In this document: piece after piece, positions 1-12,009 of the stretch
Position numbering within the stretch: the first letter of the stretch is position 1
Layout: the number at the start of each line of letters is the position of its first letter
Assembly: GCA_022749755.1 (NCBI GenBank)
Contig: CM040446.1
Coordinates: 17,732,884-17,796,883, forward strand
Direction: 5' to 3'
DNA length: 64,000 nt
Source: Azadirachta indica
Taxonomy: Eukaryota > Streptophyta > Magnoliopsida > Sapindales > Meliaceae
Notes under the pieces: model-generated
The model's database searches: none
What the model was told of the DNA's origin: nothing
The model's input: only the letters and a program-made list of their open reading frames with translations
Translations under genes and position numbers: made by a program

Positions 1-741
1 CCCGCATTGCAAGACTGTGGAAGAATGGTAATCACAAGTCCAAATCCCGTTTGGAAGATGGAAATGATGCCAACACGTAGGGTAATGGGTGATGCTGTCA
101 ATCTTCCAACTGGAGATGTGCTAATTATTAATGGTGCGAAAACGGGCTCAGCAGGATGGCATGATGCCGACGATCCTAATTTCAACCCTGTCTTGTATAG
201 GCCCGATGCACCAGAGGGTCGAAGGTTTAGGGAGTTAGCTCCTACCAACATAGCAAGAATGTACCATTCGGTAGCTGTACTACTACCAGACGGAAGAGTT
301 CTTATTGCTGGCAGCAATGACAACGATGGATACCTGTATAACGTGAAATTCCCCACGGAGCTTAGAGTTGAGAAGTTCTCTCCTACTTATTTGAATCCAA
401 GATTTAATAAGCGAAAACCTCAAATCTTGGCAGATCAATCAGAAAGTGTTGCAGGCTTTGGCAAGACCTTCCAATTGAAGGTTAAGACCAATGAGACGAT
501 CAATGAGAAGGACTTCAAGGTGACATTATATTCGCCTCCTTTTGTAACACATAGTATATCCATGAATCAGAGGCTTGTTGTCTTGGATGTGACCGAGGTG
601 AAGAATAACTTTTGGCCAGGAGTTGCCAACATCGTAGCCGTGGCACCGCCGTCTGGAGCTGTTGCTCCTCCTGGCTATTATCTTCTTACTGCGGTTCATA
701 GGGGAGTTCCGAGTCATTCTGTGTGGTTTCAGGTTAAGTGA
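1..741 (+). CDS. GLOX: Glyoxal oxidase-like (GLOX) copy 1, C-terminal part
   Basis: The first base already lies inside the gene: reading frame 1 is open from base 1 and encodes the last 246 residues, ending in TGA at 739-741. The protein is the C-terminal part of the plant glyoxal/galactose oxidase family: the end of the seven-bladed kelch-like propeller plus the DUF1929 domain. The Tyr-His pair of the family (RMYHS, about residues 84-88 of the fragment) and the later His (FVTHSISMNQR) are present; in characterised family members these bind the copper. The sequence is almost identical to the end of copy 2 (8886-9626), and the similarity continues into the 3' UTR. The family oxidises aldehydes or primary alcohols to acids with release of hydrogen peroxide in the apoplast. 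Substrate here is unknown. The 5' part lies outside the window. Confidence 0.93.
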   Translation, partial: PALQDCGRMVITSPNPVWKMEMMPTRRVMGDAVNLPTGDVLIINGAKTGSAGWHDADDPNFNPVLYRPDAPEGRRFRELAPTNIARMYHSVAVLLPDGRVLIAGSNDNDGYLYNVKFPTELRVEKFSPTYLNPRFNKRKPQILADQSESVAGFGKTFQLKVKTNETINEKDFKVTLYSPPFVTHSISMNQRLVVLDVTEVKNNFWPGVANIVAVAPPSGAVAPPGYYLLTAVHRGVPSHSVWFQVK

Positions 742-3700
742 ATCAGCGGTCGATAACTAAAGATTTGATATCTGCATTCTTGACTTTACAATTTTATGTA
801 TGCCTCGGAGAGCCTAGCTAATTAAATGAAGGCCTGGCCTGGGAAATTCAGGGAGGTTATACTTGAACTAGAATTCTTTGATTGCTTTCAATATTATAAT
901 TTCTTCTTTGTTATATGGATTATTAGCAATTTGTTTAAGACTAAATGTTAGCATTTTTAATTTATAATGAGAAGAAATAATTAAATATTAAATATTTATA
1001 ATTAATTAAAATTGTTACACATTAAATATTTAATTATTGGGTTCTTAAACACAAGTTAACGAATTATTAGATTCAACACAACAACAAACAAAAAAGTTTG
1101 AGAGATGACATATAAATTGAATAGCTTTCTTTTCTCAAAAAATTTCTTATTAATTACAACAAACATTATTAATTAAATATGTATCACTATATTTGTATTT
1201 TTTAGATAAAAAATTATTTATTAAAATATATCTAAATTCAAATTTATTTTATTACATATTTTTCATAATTAAACATGAATATTATGAACACATACGCAAA
1301 AGTGGATGTTTGAGGAGGTGACTCGAGGTCAAGATGAAGTCAAAATTATGATCATAGTGTAAGTGGGATCTCATCATACAAACATGAGATAACAAATCCA
1401 ATTCCACTTAGACGCCTGACATTAAATGGAAATAAATGTAGAATCATAGTTTGGGAGAATTAATTCAATAAATGAACATGATTGTGCAGTTATGAGGATA
1501 GAACTAAAGACTTCTGTAATGAAAATAATGTGATAGTTGAGTAAAAATATGGTCAGATCATTATCTCAACTCAGGTCAAATTAGTATAAGTTTAGATAAT
1601 TACATCAGGATGCCCCAGGTCATATCAAGAAGATCTTATGAAGAAGATAAATAACTGACAAGAGAATCAAACTAATAATAGCCCATAATTGGGTAATTAT
1701 GAAGATTTAATTAAAGACTTTAGTTACAAAATCAATATGATCGTTGGCTTATGGAAGTCAGAATAAATAGAAGGTAAAAATGAAGAAAAAGGTATGCAAT
1801 TCTTTACTAAAATATTAAAACTCTACTAAAATTTCTTTAAAATCTTATTTAAACAGAAAACTCAAAAATTGACTTTAACATTGGAGGATTTTGCCATAGA
1901 AGTCAGCTTCCCCCTGATCATTGCTTTGTTTTGCAGGCTAATGTAACTTCAGACAAAAGAATTTCACAGTTTGTAAGGAAGAAATTTACATTCTAGTGTT
2001 AAGTATCGAGGTTGCAAATTTTAGTATCATAATAGATATATGAACACACACACGAAACAATCATTTGATGCATACATGCATGCAAAAGCAAATCTATAAA
2101 CGTAAACATCACAGGATATAAAAGAGTTTGTTTGCCCACCCAAAAACCAAATGCAAAACTTAATATCATATTAAGTCTTCACCTAAGAATCAATAATCAT
2201 TAGTTCACTCTTGAATCAAACATTGGAACCACTAAATTAAACTTGAAGAGAAATCAATTGAAGTTAGCAAAACAAAAGTTTAACAAATAGTACAACCATT
2301 TCATTAACAAGAACATATGACAATAATAACTACTATATTAGACCAATAACAGTAAGATAAGTGACAAATACCGATTTTGAAAAATTTAGTTTAATCTTAA
2401 TACCCAATTTCAAAACCTAATTAACCTAAAAAACAAATTATGGCATAACAAAAAAAAAAAAATTAAGAATATGAGCTAGATTAACCTTGACAATGAGAGC
2501 CAATCATTATATAACTACAAATGAAAATGAGAATGAACAAAGATTTGTGAGTAATTTTTTATTTTGATATTTTTTTTTATTAAATCCTATAAATCATAGA
2601 TCAACCACTCAACAGAGATAGAATGTGAGGTCGACGATTAGATTTTGTGCTAAGTAAATGGAGAGTCGATGACTCAATAAAGAGTCAATGATTCTCTATT
2701 TAGGTTTTTGATTAGGTTCAATAAAGGTATGTGACTTGTTTGAACTAATAAGTGACAGAGTAAAGCTAGTGACCCAAAGTTTTGCTAAGTGCAAGAAAAG
2801 TTGTAGCAAAAATTTAAAAAGCAAATTGACATTGTTTCATTTTTTTCCTTTTTCATTTTAATTTAAAAAATGAAAAAATTTTATTAGAACGACCTAAAAC
2901 ATTGTTGTATCACTATTTAACTCGAAAAAAATATGCTATTTTATTTTGTTATATTTAAATATCAGCTAATACAGATACTTATGTCTATCATTATCGAATA
3001 TTGATACATTTATATCATTCGTAAAAAAATTATTTTCTGGTTACCTAGTCTAATACTTTCTTAAAAGTATAAAAGTTCTACTCCCAGTGATGACTATATT
3101 TTTAATAGTGAATTATCCAATCTACTAGATAATCATTGAAAAATTCATGCTTTGATTGATCGCAAGAGAGAAATTTTTGTAGCATTGATGGTGTTACACA
3201 TATATATTTAGTTAGTGAAAACTTATCTTGTTGTTTGAGTTCTTAAGAGGTATATCCATTTTGTTAGATGAAAAATAAAGAGACAAGCTTCAATATCAAC
3301 ACTTGCACAAGGGGATTGCAATAACTGTAAGGTATATGTTTTCAATTCTAGCTATTTTAGTTGCATGCCTTAATTATGAGCTCTAATTCTTGTGAAGCTT
3401 GAATGCCTGATCTTAAATGCACGCATTCATGATTAATGTGATTTTGCATATAATTTTGTGTTTTCGATTTTAAAGTGAATACCATATTATATAGAAGAGT
3501 GTGTGAGAATACGAGGAGGAATATAGCTATAAAGTCACTTATTGAAGTGACTTTACAAAGGCTTAAGTATTGAGTGTTTTTTTTTTAAAAAAATTCTTTT
3601 ACGTTTCATATTGCATTAATCTATAGGTTGATATGGGTGTTTTCACATACATATTAATGAATTTTTTCTTTATATAATCAATATGTATTTGTAATTGATT

Positions 3701-5433
3701 TATTGTGTTCACATTTTTGGGTTTGCTATATTGCCATATGTCATGATAAAGATATATGTTGATGCATTATGAGCTACTATTATGGCTATAGGCCAGAACA
3801 TAAAGTAATTATATGATTGGTTGTGCCCTCAAAATTGTTATAGTTGATATTGTTATAAGTTGAGAATCAGATGGGTGTTGATGCATGCAAAGGTGCTGGT
3901 GTAGTTCATAGTTAGTTAATTGTTCTAAGTATTGCGTTTTTGTAAGTATTCTTACAGATTTTGAATTTGATTTTGTAATAACTAAGAATGATGGCCAGTT
4001 GATATTATTCTTTGTTTCTATTTTGGCATGCATTCGCTCCTATGTATTAATTTTTTCTTAATCTAGAATATTCAAGTTTATCATGTATTTGAACATGATA
4101 TGGCACATAAGCATGAAAATTGTATTTTAACACCAACTTCAATAGGAATCAATATAATAATATTAATATTTGTGCTGTTAATTATTTGAAAATGCATATC
4201 TAAATCACATATTTTGTTACTTATCAATATGTATGTGTTATTGTGTCAAATTTAAGAGATCTGATTATTGTGCAATGTTTACAGTGAACTCTTTGATATA
4301 GCCAGAGTTTTCTCTAATACTCGACCCTGAAAAAATTGTGAGATGATATTCAACATGTCTGTTGGCATAATTGATTCTGTCAATAGAAGTATATGACCTT
4401 TGACGTGGAATATCTTTGGTCCAAGAAAAGACAATCATTGAAGTCTGATTCTGAGTTACTTTCTACATTCATGGTGTTGCAAAAAAGATGATACACTTAC
4501 ATCCCACAATTATAAACCGTCCCTCTTCCATATACCTATCCAATACCTATCACGGAAGTTGAATCTACTCCACCATATTAGATTGTGTTTAGCTATTTTG
4601 CAGTAGATTATGTGCATGACATTGGAAAAAATTCCTACGTCAAAGCTTCCACAATTGATATAGTTGGTAGGCTATTAAGCATTAATCATAACAAATTAGG
4701 AAAGCAAGTACTTGTGTTAGAATTCTTCCTAAACTAATAAAGATGTTGGAACTACAAGTGAACCAATTACACCTTCAACAATGCAACAATATGAAGATAA
4801 AGGCCAAGTTCAAATAAAAAAGCAATGAACTATGAGATACAACATGTTTGCCAAGCAGAAAAGATAACATTGCCTGTAGATTATAATATTGATACGTGTG
4901 TTTAAGTCTTAGAAGATAAACTTCTAATACAAAGAGATGATGATGTAGATGAGAAGATGTTTGATCATGAAAGTGATGTGCCAACTGATGAGTATAATGA
5001 TAATACACCTCCCATTAGATATGACAAAAATAGTGGAGGATTTTAATGTTAGATAGATTCAAAGGCTAACTTAGGGCTCAAGGCAAGTCAAACTTTCTAT
5101 CCTATTCCACGAAAGGTATTGAAAGTTTTGACAATATCCTTTAATAAAGTATCCATTAGGAAGCTTCATAATTTAATTCAATCCGTCCAATTCAATATAA
5201 TCTAATCCAATCTTTATAGTAGATTAAGAAATTAGTGAATTAAATTAGATTAAAAAATTTTAAATTTTCTTTGTGATAGATCAAATTATAAATTCGAGAA
5301 TTATGAATTTATCAAAAATAATATAATATAATGATTTTTAAATAATATATAAATTTATCCTTACCTCTCCTTTTTTTGAGTTAAAATTAATTATCAAACG
5401 CACTACTCCTATAACTATTTATATTATTTGTTG
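742..5433. other. Gene-free AT-rich spacer
   Basis: The first 150 bases are the 3' UTR of GLOX copy 1, matching that of copy 2 (shared block around 805-850 and 9685-9730). The rest has no open frame that I recognise. Short stop-interrupted stretches around 4300-5045 on the + strand look vaguely protein-like (an acidic Asp/Glu-rich tract at 4912-5044), which could be a decayed transposon, but no motif supports a family. Confidence 0.6.
1300..2010 (+). repeat. Possible decayed LTR fragment
   Basis: The stretch around 1880-1940, a purine-rich segment followed by GCCATAGAAGTCAGCTTCCC and then a TTTTGCAGG string, resembles the R/U5 part of plant Gypsy LTRs by eye. No paired LTR, primer-binding site or coding domain was found beside it, so this is a weak resemblance only. 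Confidence 0.2.
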
Positions 5434-6092
5434 CCTTTGACCTTTGTTGACTAATGTATTGACATAAATATCTCTCTTATCTATATTGATCAATACCATG
5501 ACATAAATATTTTTTTGACCCATATTAACTAATCCAATGAAATAAATACCTTTATTTTACGATTGACAAACATATACCCATTACAAAATTGAAAAAAAGA
5601 AGTTAATAATATAATCTCTCTCCTAATTCATTAAACAAGAGAAAAAATTGAATTAAATATAATATTTTCTGATTAATTAAAGAAAAATTAAATTAAAAGA
5701 AAAAATACTAATAAAACAACAATAATAAAACAATCGTCAAAATAAATTATTTCTTACTGTAGATTATAAATTAATGATCAACATCAAAACATGATTCTTT
5801 TGTTATTGTTTATTGGGTATTTTTTATTTTTAATTTTAATTTTCAATTAATTAAAAAATAGCTTTCCTTTTTTCTTTTGAAGTTTGTAAAAGAAATTTTT
5901 TTCCAGTTATGAAATATGATATTATGTTATTTTATCGGTCAATTGAATCAAAGCATTATTTATTTCAAGTATAAAATAAAGGTATTAATGTCATTAATTG
6001 CATTGGTTAATAGAAAGAAATTTATGTCACCGCACTAGTCAACATAAGAATATATATATATATATATATATATGCAAATGAAGGTCAAAGAA
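5434..6092. mobile_element. Foldback / long inverted-repeat element
   Basis: The left end (CCTTTGACCTTTGTTGACTA, then GACATAAAT) is the imperfect reverse complement of the right end (GTCACCGCACTAGTCAACAT ... AAGGTCAAAG). The arms pair over more than 150 bases around an AT-rich centre. A (TA)n run of about 24 bases at 6051-6074 sits inside the right arm only. There is no coding capacity. The structure fits a non-autonomous foldback element or large MITE. A further degenerate arm copy lies just outside, at about 6207-6300. Superfamily is not assigned because no clean target duplication was seen. Confidence 0.55.
6051..6074. repeat. (TA)n microsatellite
   Basis: Uninterrupted alternating TA run of about 24 bases inside the right arm of the inverted-repeat element. 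Confidence 0.9.
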
Positions 6093-6522
6093 AAAAAAAG
6101 GTAAAGAGAAAAATAACAAAAAGACTATGTTTAACTGTTAATGTCAACTTGGGAATTTGTAACTCATATGAACTAGATTATGTAGGTTAAGTTGTCATTC
6201 GCTCATATCATAAATACCACTCTTATCCATGTTAACCAAGGCTACGGCACAAACTATCCTTTAATTTTCAATTAGCTACAATACGCTAACATCAATTTTT
6301 TTAACAATGGAATGATACAGATATTCACGAGCTGACAATTAACTAAGGCATGAAGGAAAAGAGAAAATAGGTTTTTGATTAAGCCAATCCCGCCCCAAAT
6401 AAAAATAAATAAATTTATATTATATATAATATACCAAGTAAGCAAGTATCTTCCTAATTAACAATTTAAATTATTATTCCATAAAAGAATATATAATTTA
6501 TGGTATAGAAAAAAAATATGAA

Positions 6523-7265
6523 AGTTCTTAAAATTTAGCTTAATAGACACAAAAGTTTTAATACTTTTAAAAATATCCATAAAAATCTCAATTTATTTCA
6601 AAAAAACTATTATACTCTTATTAAAAATAGTTATTTACAAACATATTATCAAATATTTAACATTTAAAAAGATGTAAATATATTTATTAAAAAAATAAAT
6701 TAATAAATAGTACATTAATAATATAAAATTTATTAATGTATAATAAACTTACATATTTTATAAATAATAAGTTTTATTTTTTTTCATATTTTATATATTT
6801 TAACCATACATAAATATAAATTATAATATAATCATGAGTATTGTATTATAGTATATTTTGTTTACATATTAATATTTATTTATGATTCATTTTATTTATT
6901 TTCTAATACCTAATTAATATTAAAATATGAATATATTAATATATTATAAAATAAATAAATTTATATTTTAGTTATAATATATTAACAAATATTATTTATA
7001 ATATTTATAAAATATATAAATTTATAATATGTTAACAAATATTATATAGTTAATATTCTATAAAATAATATTGTGATTTATTTTATTAATATATTTTTAA
7101 TACATATTTATTATATTTTGTCACATTTTAATGATTTAATAATAATTTTTATTAAATAACTATTACTATTAAGGATGTAATCATCTTTTAAAAATAACTC
7201 CAGATTTTTATGAGTATTTTTTAAATTTCTAAGACTTATGTCTAATAAACCAATTCGTAGGAACC
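6523..7265. mobile_element. Long inverted-repeat element upstream of GLOX copy 2
   Basis: The left end begins AGTTCTTAAAATTTAGCTTA and the right end, read on the other strand, begins GGTTCCTACGAATTGGTTTA. The arms stay alignable for about 150 bases (for example CATAAAAATCTCAATTTATT against CATAAAAATCTGGAGTTATT). The middle is almost pure AT. It is non-coding and fits a non-autonomous Mutator-like or foldback element. It occupies the same place, relative to the gene, as the element at 10886-11736 upstream of copy 3: the same left flank ATATATAATTTAT and the same right flank with CATATTTATGC. Confidence 0.6.
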
Positions 7266-7802
7266 TCACGACCTTTTTCTTTTATGGTATATATACATAT
7301 TTATGCCATTATAGATAGCACAATTATCCGCATGCATATTTATCAAAATACTAAAATTCTTACTCATATATTATTGGCAACATGACAACCCATTTTAATT
7401 ATTTGAAGCATGCGAGATTAATGCAAATGAGCATTGTTAATATGAATATGATCATCTCTATCGGACGATTCAAATTATTTTAAATTTCATCTATTAGTTA
7501 ATTAATTACTACTGATCAAACTAAAACAACTAACCTTGGCATTTGATAAAAGAACATCACAAATTAAAATGGATTTTACTAAGCAGTTATAAAATAACAT
7601 GGGAACGCCTTTTTCATAATACAGTATTTACAGGGATATTGACTTGTTCAAATTAAATTAAATGGATACCATAACAACAAACTTTTTCCGCGAAATCATG
7701 AGCAAAGAAACACTATTTTGGTGCCTTTTAAAAACTATAAATACCGAGAAAATTTCGAAAGCCGTACGTAATAATTCATTTCACTGCCATTGTTTGACAA
7801 CA
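7266..7802 (+). promoter_or_regulatory. Promoter of GLOX copy 2
   Basis: A TATA box, CTATAAATA at 7735-7743, lies 60 bases before the ATG at 7803. Just upstream is the block CACTATTTTGGTGCCT (7711-7726), which recurs before copy 3 (about 13222-13237) and in weaker form before copy 4 (24002-24020). The segment from about 7290 on is homologous to the upstream region of copy 3, including GCATGCATATTTATCA and AATATGAATATGATCATCTC, so the duplication unit included the promoter. Confidence 0.7.
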
Positions 7803-9626
7803 ATGGCAGAAATATCAAAAGTCCTCTGCATTCTATCTCTCTTTTTCATTTCTGGTTTTGCACATATTGCAGAACCCAACTATCAATCAGAGGACGGCAC
7901 CAATGAATTTTCCAGTGATGGCCTGAAAGTGGTAAAACATTTCGGCAATAATATGCCAGCTGCAGTGCAGCCTGGGCAGCCCGGAAAACCGGCAGGTCCG
8001 AAAAGAAAGCGAGGCCCGTTCCTTGGCAAATGGGAGCTACATAGCAATAACTCTGGTGTCTCGACCATGCATGCAATCTTGCTTCCCAAAGTGAATCAAA
8101 TTGTAATGTTTGATGCCACAATCTGGAGGGTGTCACAGATCCAACTGTCTCCGGATAAGATGCCTTGTCGTATCGATAAGCTACACAACAACCAGCCTGA
8201 CTGTTGGGCACATTCAGTTCTATACGACGTGGATACAGCAAAACTTAAGACACTTAAGGTTAATACAGACACATGGTGCTCATCAGGAGGGTTGACGGTG
8301 GATGGAAACTTGGTTAGCACAGGAGGTTATCAAGGAGGAGCAAACACAGCAAGATATTTCTCGGCCTGCGATAATTGTGACTGGAAGGAATACCCAACCG
8401 CACTCGCAGATCGCAGATGGTATGGAACACAGGTAACTTTAGCCGACGGCGGTTTTCTCGTTGTGGGCGGTCGCGATGTTTTTAGTTGGGAATATATTCC
8501 GCCAGAAGGACAATCAAATAAGGCAGCCAATTACTTTCCTTTACTTAAAGAAACTTGTGATTATCTCGAAGGAAATTTTGGACCGGTCAATAGTTTTAGA
8601 TTGGAGAACAATTTGTACCCTTTCGTGTACCTTGTCCCGGACGGCAACGTCTACATTTTTGCCAACAATCGTTCCGTCTTGTTCGATCCGAAAACTGACA
8701 AGGTTTTGCGCGAGTATCCTGTTATTCCTGGTGGCCCCCGCAACTATCCTGCAGCTGCAGCGTCCGCGCTCCTCCCGCTGAAACCTAATCGCGCTAACCC
8801 TAATGCAGTCGATGCTGAAGTCTTGATATGTGGTGGAGCAACATATGATGCATATATGCTCGGAGAGACAAAGAAACCACTCCCACCCGCATTGCAAGAC
8901 TGTGGAAGAATGGTAATCACAAGTCCAAATCCCGTTTGGAAGATGGAAATGATGCCAACACGTAGGGTAATGGGTGATGCTGTCAATCTTCCAACTGGAG
9001 ATGTGCTAATTATTAATGGTGCAAAAACGGGTTCAGCAGGATGGCATGATGCCGACGATCCTAATTTCAACCCCGTCTTGTATAGGCCCGATGCACCAGA
9101 GGGCCAAAGGTTTAGGGAGTTAGCTCCTACTAACATTGCAAGAATGTACCATTCAGTGGCTGTACTACTACCAGACGGAAAAGTTCTTATTGCTGGCAGC
9201 AATGACAATGATGGATACTTGTATAACGTGAAATTCCCCACGGAGCTTAGAGTTGAGAAGTTCTCTCCTACTTATTTGAATCCAAGATTTAATAAGCGAA
9301 AACCTCAAATCTTGGCAGATCAATCAGAAAGTGTTGCAGGCTTTGGCAAGACCTTCCAATTGAAGGTTAAGACCAATGAGACGATCAATGAGAAGGACTT
9401 CAAGGTGACATTATATTCACCTCCTTTTGTAACACATAGTATATCCATGAATCAGAGGCTTGTTGTCTTGGATGTGACCGAGGTGAAGAATAACTTTTGG
9501 CCAGGAGTTGCCAACATTGTAGCCGTGGCACCGCCGTCTGGAGCTGTTGCTCCTCCTGGCTACTATCTTCTTACTGCGGTTCATAGAGGAGTTCCGAGTC
9601 ATTCTGTGTGGTTTCAGGTCAAGTAA
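7803..9626 (+). CDS. GLOX: Glyoxal oxidase-like (GLOX) copy 2, complete, intronless
   Basis: The 607-residue protein starts at the ATG at 7803. The open frame extends upstream to 7662, but that ATG lies upstream of the TATA box at 7735, so 7803 is preferred. Residues 1-24 form a signal peptide (MAEISKVLCILSLFFISGF). A linker follows with a Pro/Gly-rich, basic stretch (QPGQPGKPAGPKRKRGP, about residues 60-77) that the other copies lack. The glyoxal oxidase N-terminal domain then starts at FLGKWELHSNN, with the C-terminal DUF1929 domain at the end. Candidate radical-copper site residues by family analogy are Cys in TWCSSGG, Tyr in WEYIPPEG, Tyr-His in RMYHS and His in FVTHSIS. Expected activity is oxidation of aldehydes to acids with hydrogen peroxide release in the cell wall; substrate unknown. 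The coding sequence is a mosaic: up to about 9265 it follows copy 3, after that copy 1. Confidence 0.95.
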   Translation: MAEISKVLCILSLFFISGFAHIAEPNYQSEDGTNEFSSDGLKVVKHFGNNMPAAVQPGQPGKPAGPKRKRGPFLGKWELHSNNSGVSTMHAILLPKVNQIVMFDATIWRVSQIQLSPDKMPCRIDKLHNNQPDCWAHSVLYDVDTAKLKTLKVNTDTWCSSGGLTVDGNLVSTGGYQGGANTARYFSACDNCDWKEYPTALADRRWYGTQVTLADGGFLVVGGRDVFSWEYIPPEGQSNKAANYFPLLKETCDYLEGNFGPVNSFRLENNLYPFVYLVPDGNVYIFANNRSVLFDPKTDKVLREYPVIPGGPRNYPAAAASALLPLKPNRANPNAVDAEVLICGGATYDAYMLGETKKPLPPALQDCGRMVITSPNPVWKMEMMPTRRVMGDAVNLPTGDVLIINGAKTGSAGWHDADDPNFNPVLYRPDAPEGQRFRELAPTNIARMYHSVAVLLPDGKVLIAGSNDNDGYLYNVKFPTELRVEKFSPTYLNPRFNKRKPQILADQSESVAGFGKTFQLKVKTNETINEKDFKVTLYSPPFVTHSISMNQRLVVLDVTEVKNNFWPGVANIVAVAPPSGAVAPPGYYLLTAVHRGVPSHSVWFQVK

Positions 9627-10885
9627 ATTAGCGGTCGACCAGTAAAGATTTGATATACGCATTCTTCACTTTATGTATACCTCAGAGAGCCTAGCTAATT
9701 AAATGAAGGCCTGGCCTGGGAAATTCATGTGGAGGATATGCTGTACTCTAATTTAGAATTCTTTAATTGCTTTTCCTATTAATTTCTGCATTATTACTGC
9801 TTACTAATTTATAATTTGTAATAAAAGTTAGTTTAAGTATTATTAAACATTTAATTAACTGTTTTGTTATTAAATCATTGATGAATTATTAGATTCGACC
9901 AAAAAAAAAAAGTTTGAGATTTGAAATAAAAGCTTATTTTTAGTAGTATTTATCAAAGCAAAAATTGTTAATCAAATATAATTTGCAAAATGTTTAAGTC
10001 CTTAATTTTGTACTGTTCTAATTATATTTTAGATGCAAAAATTATTAACTAAAGTACACAAAAAATGGGCTCTTAGAAAATTGAATCACTATGCCTATTT
10101 TGTTGGTCGTTACTTTTTTTTTTTTTAATCTTGTCTGACTTCTCTTGTTGTTCTTCTTTTCAAATTTATTTTAAAAATATTTTCGATTGACAACTTTAAA
10201 TTTGTTTGTATCTCATTGTGATATAAAAAATATTTTGACACTACACTATAATATAAAAAAATTAAAAATGTCACATTGAATTATAAATTTGTAATGTCCA
10301 TCCAAAAACTTTTAATAGTGTAGGTGTAATAACCAATATACCCTTATATATTACAAAAGATTATAAATCATAATTATAACCCCAAGATTCAAAAAAAAAT
10401 ACTAAAACATATTTGTTTCAGTTTGCCTAAAAAACTTTTATTATATACATTTCACAGAAACTGAAAAAATTGATAATGTTGCACTCATGAAATAGAAAAG
10501 GTAAAAGAACTCAAAAACTAGATTGATAAATTAATAAATTATATATATATATATTTATAAATATTTACATTATCAATGAGCCATAAAAAATATTATTTAT
10601 TTAATTAATGTATTTTGTATAAATATATTGTATTTTCTCAAATCTTAGAGATTTATTTATTGTTTTTTTAATAACTATTATTATTATATAAGAATATAAT
10701 TGTCATTGGTCAATAAATTAGGATTTTTAAGAGTATTTTAAAACTACTAGAACTTATAAGAGTATTAGGGCAAACTTTTAGAATAAGGTTATTTTTAAAA
10801 CTATTAGGACTTATAAGGGTATTAAACCACATTTTTAAGACTAATAGGGCTTTTATCCTAAAAACAATATATAATTTATAAGATA
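9627..10885. other. Spacer between GLOX copies 2 and 3
   Basis: It starts with a 3' UTR related to that of copy 1. No gene was seen. A degenerate direct duplication of about 70 bases lies at 10711-10855, where both halves read TTAAGAGTATT/ACTATTAGGACTTATAAG-type sequence. The rest is AT-rich. Confidence 0.6.
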
Positions 10886-11736
10886 AATGGCATTTAAGTC
10901 CTTAAAATTTAGCCAATTAACTAAATAAATCCCACTAATTTTGAGAATACCCAAGAAATTCTCAATCAAATTAGTTTATACTGTTTATTTGGATGGAAAA
11001 GTAGACAAAATGATTTTTTTTGACATTATTTAATGACAAGAATTAATATATTATAAAGTGGCAGCCAACTCATTGTGATATGTACATATCACTGTAACAC
11101 TGTATTATAATGTTATTGGGTTACTTATAGTTAGGTTTAATCAACTATTGCCAACCGCTGCCAACAACCACCAATTGCCATTAACTACTCTATTAACCAC
11201 CATAAAATATCATTTTTATGAGTTATCATAAACATCATTAGAATTTTTATTAAACGTTCTATGCAATGGTACCACTATCATCATTTGAACAATTATTAAT
11301 TATAGATCTGAAGTTGAAGTTTCGGTACCCAAAAATTAAATTTCAAATTTACAACGAATGGTTATTCAAATGACGATAATGGTAATACTATTATACAAAA
11401 CATTCATTAAATATTATAATAATATCTATGATGACCTAAAAAGATGACATTAGATGATGGTCAATGGTGATTAGTGATGGTTGACAATGAGAGTCAATGA
11501 TTCATTAAATTTAACTGTAAAATTTTAAATTAAATATATTAACATGGACAATACTTGTTACATTAAACAATTACATAGACATATATTAATAGTCAAAATT
11601 AGTGTAACAATAAAAATTACACTTTTTTATTTGAATAGACCATACAAACTAATGGACTGAAACTTTTTTAAATATTTCTAAATCAATATGACTTATTAAG
11701 TAATTGGCTAAATTTTAGGAACCTAAATATCGCTTA
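10886..11736. mobile_element. Long inverted-repeat element upstream of GLOX copy 3
   Basis: The left end GGCATTTAAGTCCTTAAAAT, followed by TTAGCCAATTAACTAA, pairs with the right end, which reads TAGGTTCCTAAAATTTAGCC on the opposite strand. It is non-coding. The interior includes CCGCTGCCAACAACCACCAA near 11156 and no open frame. By position and flanks it corresponds to the element at 6523-7265, so the insertion probably predates the GLOX duplication. A non-autonomous Mutator-like origin is likely but not proven. Confidence 0.6.
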
Positions 11737-11874
11737 CCCTAATTTACGATATACATATTTATGCGATTATAAATAGCACAATTATCGCCATGCATATTTA
11801 TCAGAATAATAAATCTCTTACCTATCTTATTGGTAACATGACAACCCATTTTAACTATTCCAAGCATTTGAGAC

Positions 11875-12009
11875 TTTTTTTTTTTTTTTAATGACAAGCC
11901 TCGTCAATGTGAGGCAATTACATTAAACGAAGGAAAGAAGTATATCAAATAATGAAATCTTTTTGACAAAAAAGTCACAGAAGTCCATAAAAAAAGAATA
12001 AAGGAATAG
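11875..12009 (-). mobile_element. Retroposon 3'-end fragment with poly(A) tract
   Basis: On the - strand this stretch ends in an uninterrupted run of 15 A (T run at 11875-11889 on +), preceded by a GC-richer block (GCCTCACATTGACGAGGCTT). That layout is typical of a 5'-truncated retroposon 3' end. It is absent from the homologous upstream region of copy 2, where GCATGCGAGATTAATGCAAA continues without interruption, so it is part of an insertion specific to copy 3. Confidence 0.45.

Noticed and set aside
4740..5045. Possible transposon coding fragment on the + strand
   Set aside because: The acidic stretch has no family motif and several stops; too weak to call.
7662..7802. In-frame N-terminal extension of GLOX copy 2 from an upstream ATG
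   Set aside because: The TATA box at 7735-7743 lies downstream of that ATG, and the signal peptide starts at the ATG at 7803.
8541..8897. Long antisense open frames inside the GLOX genes
   Set aside because: They repeat at the same place in each copy and merely mirror the codon bias of the sense gene; no protein features.
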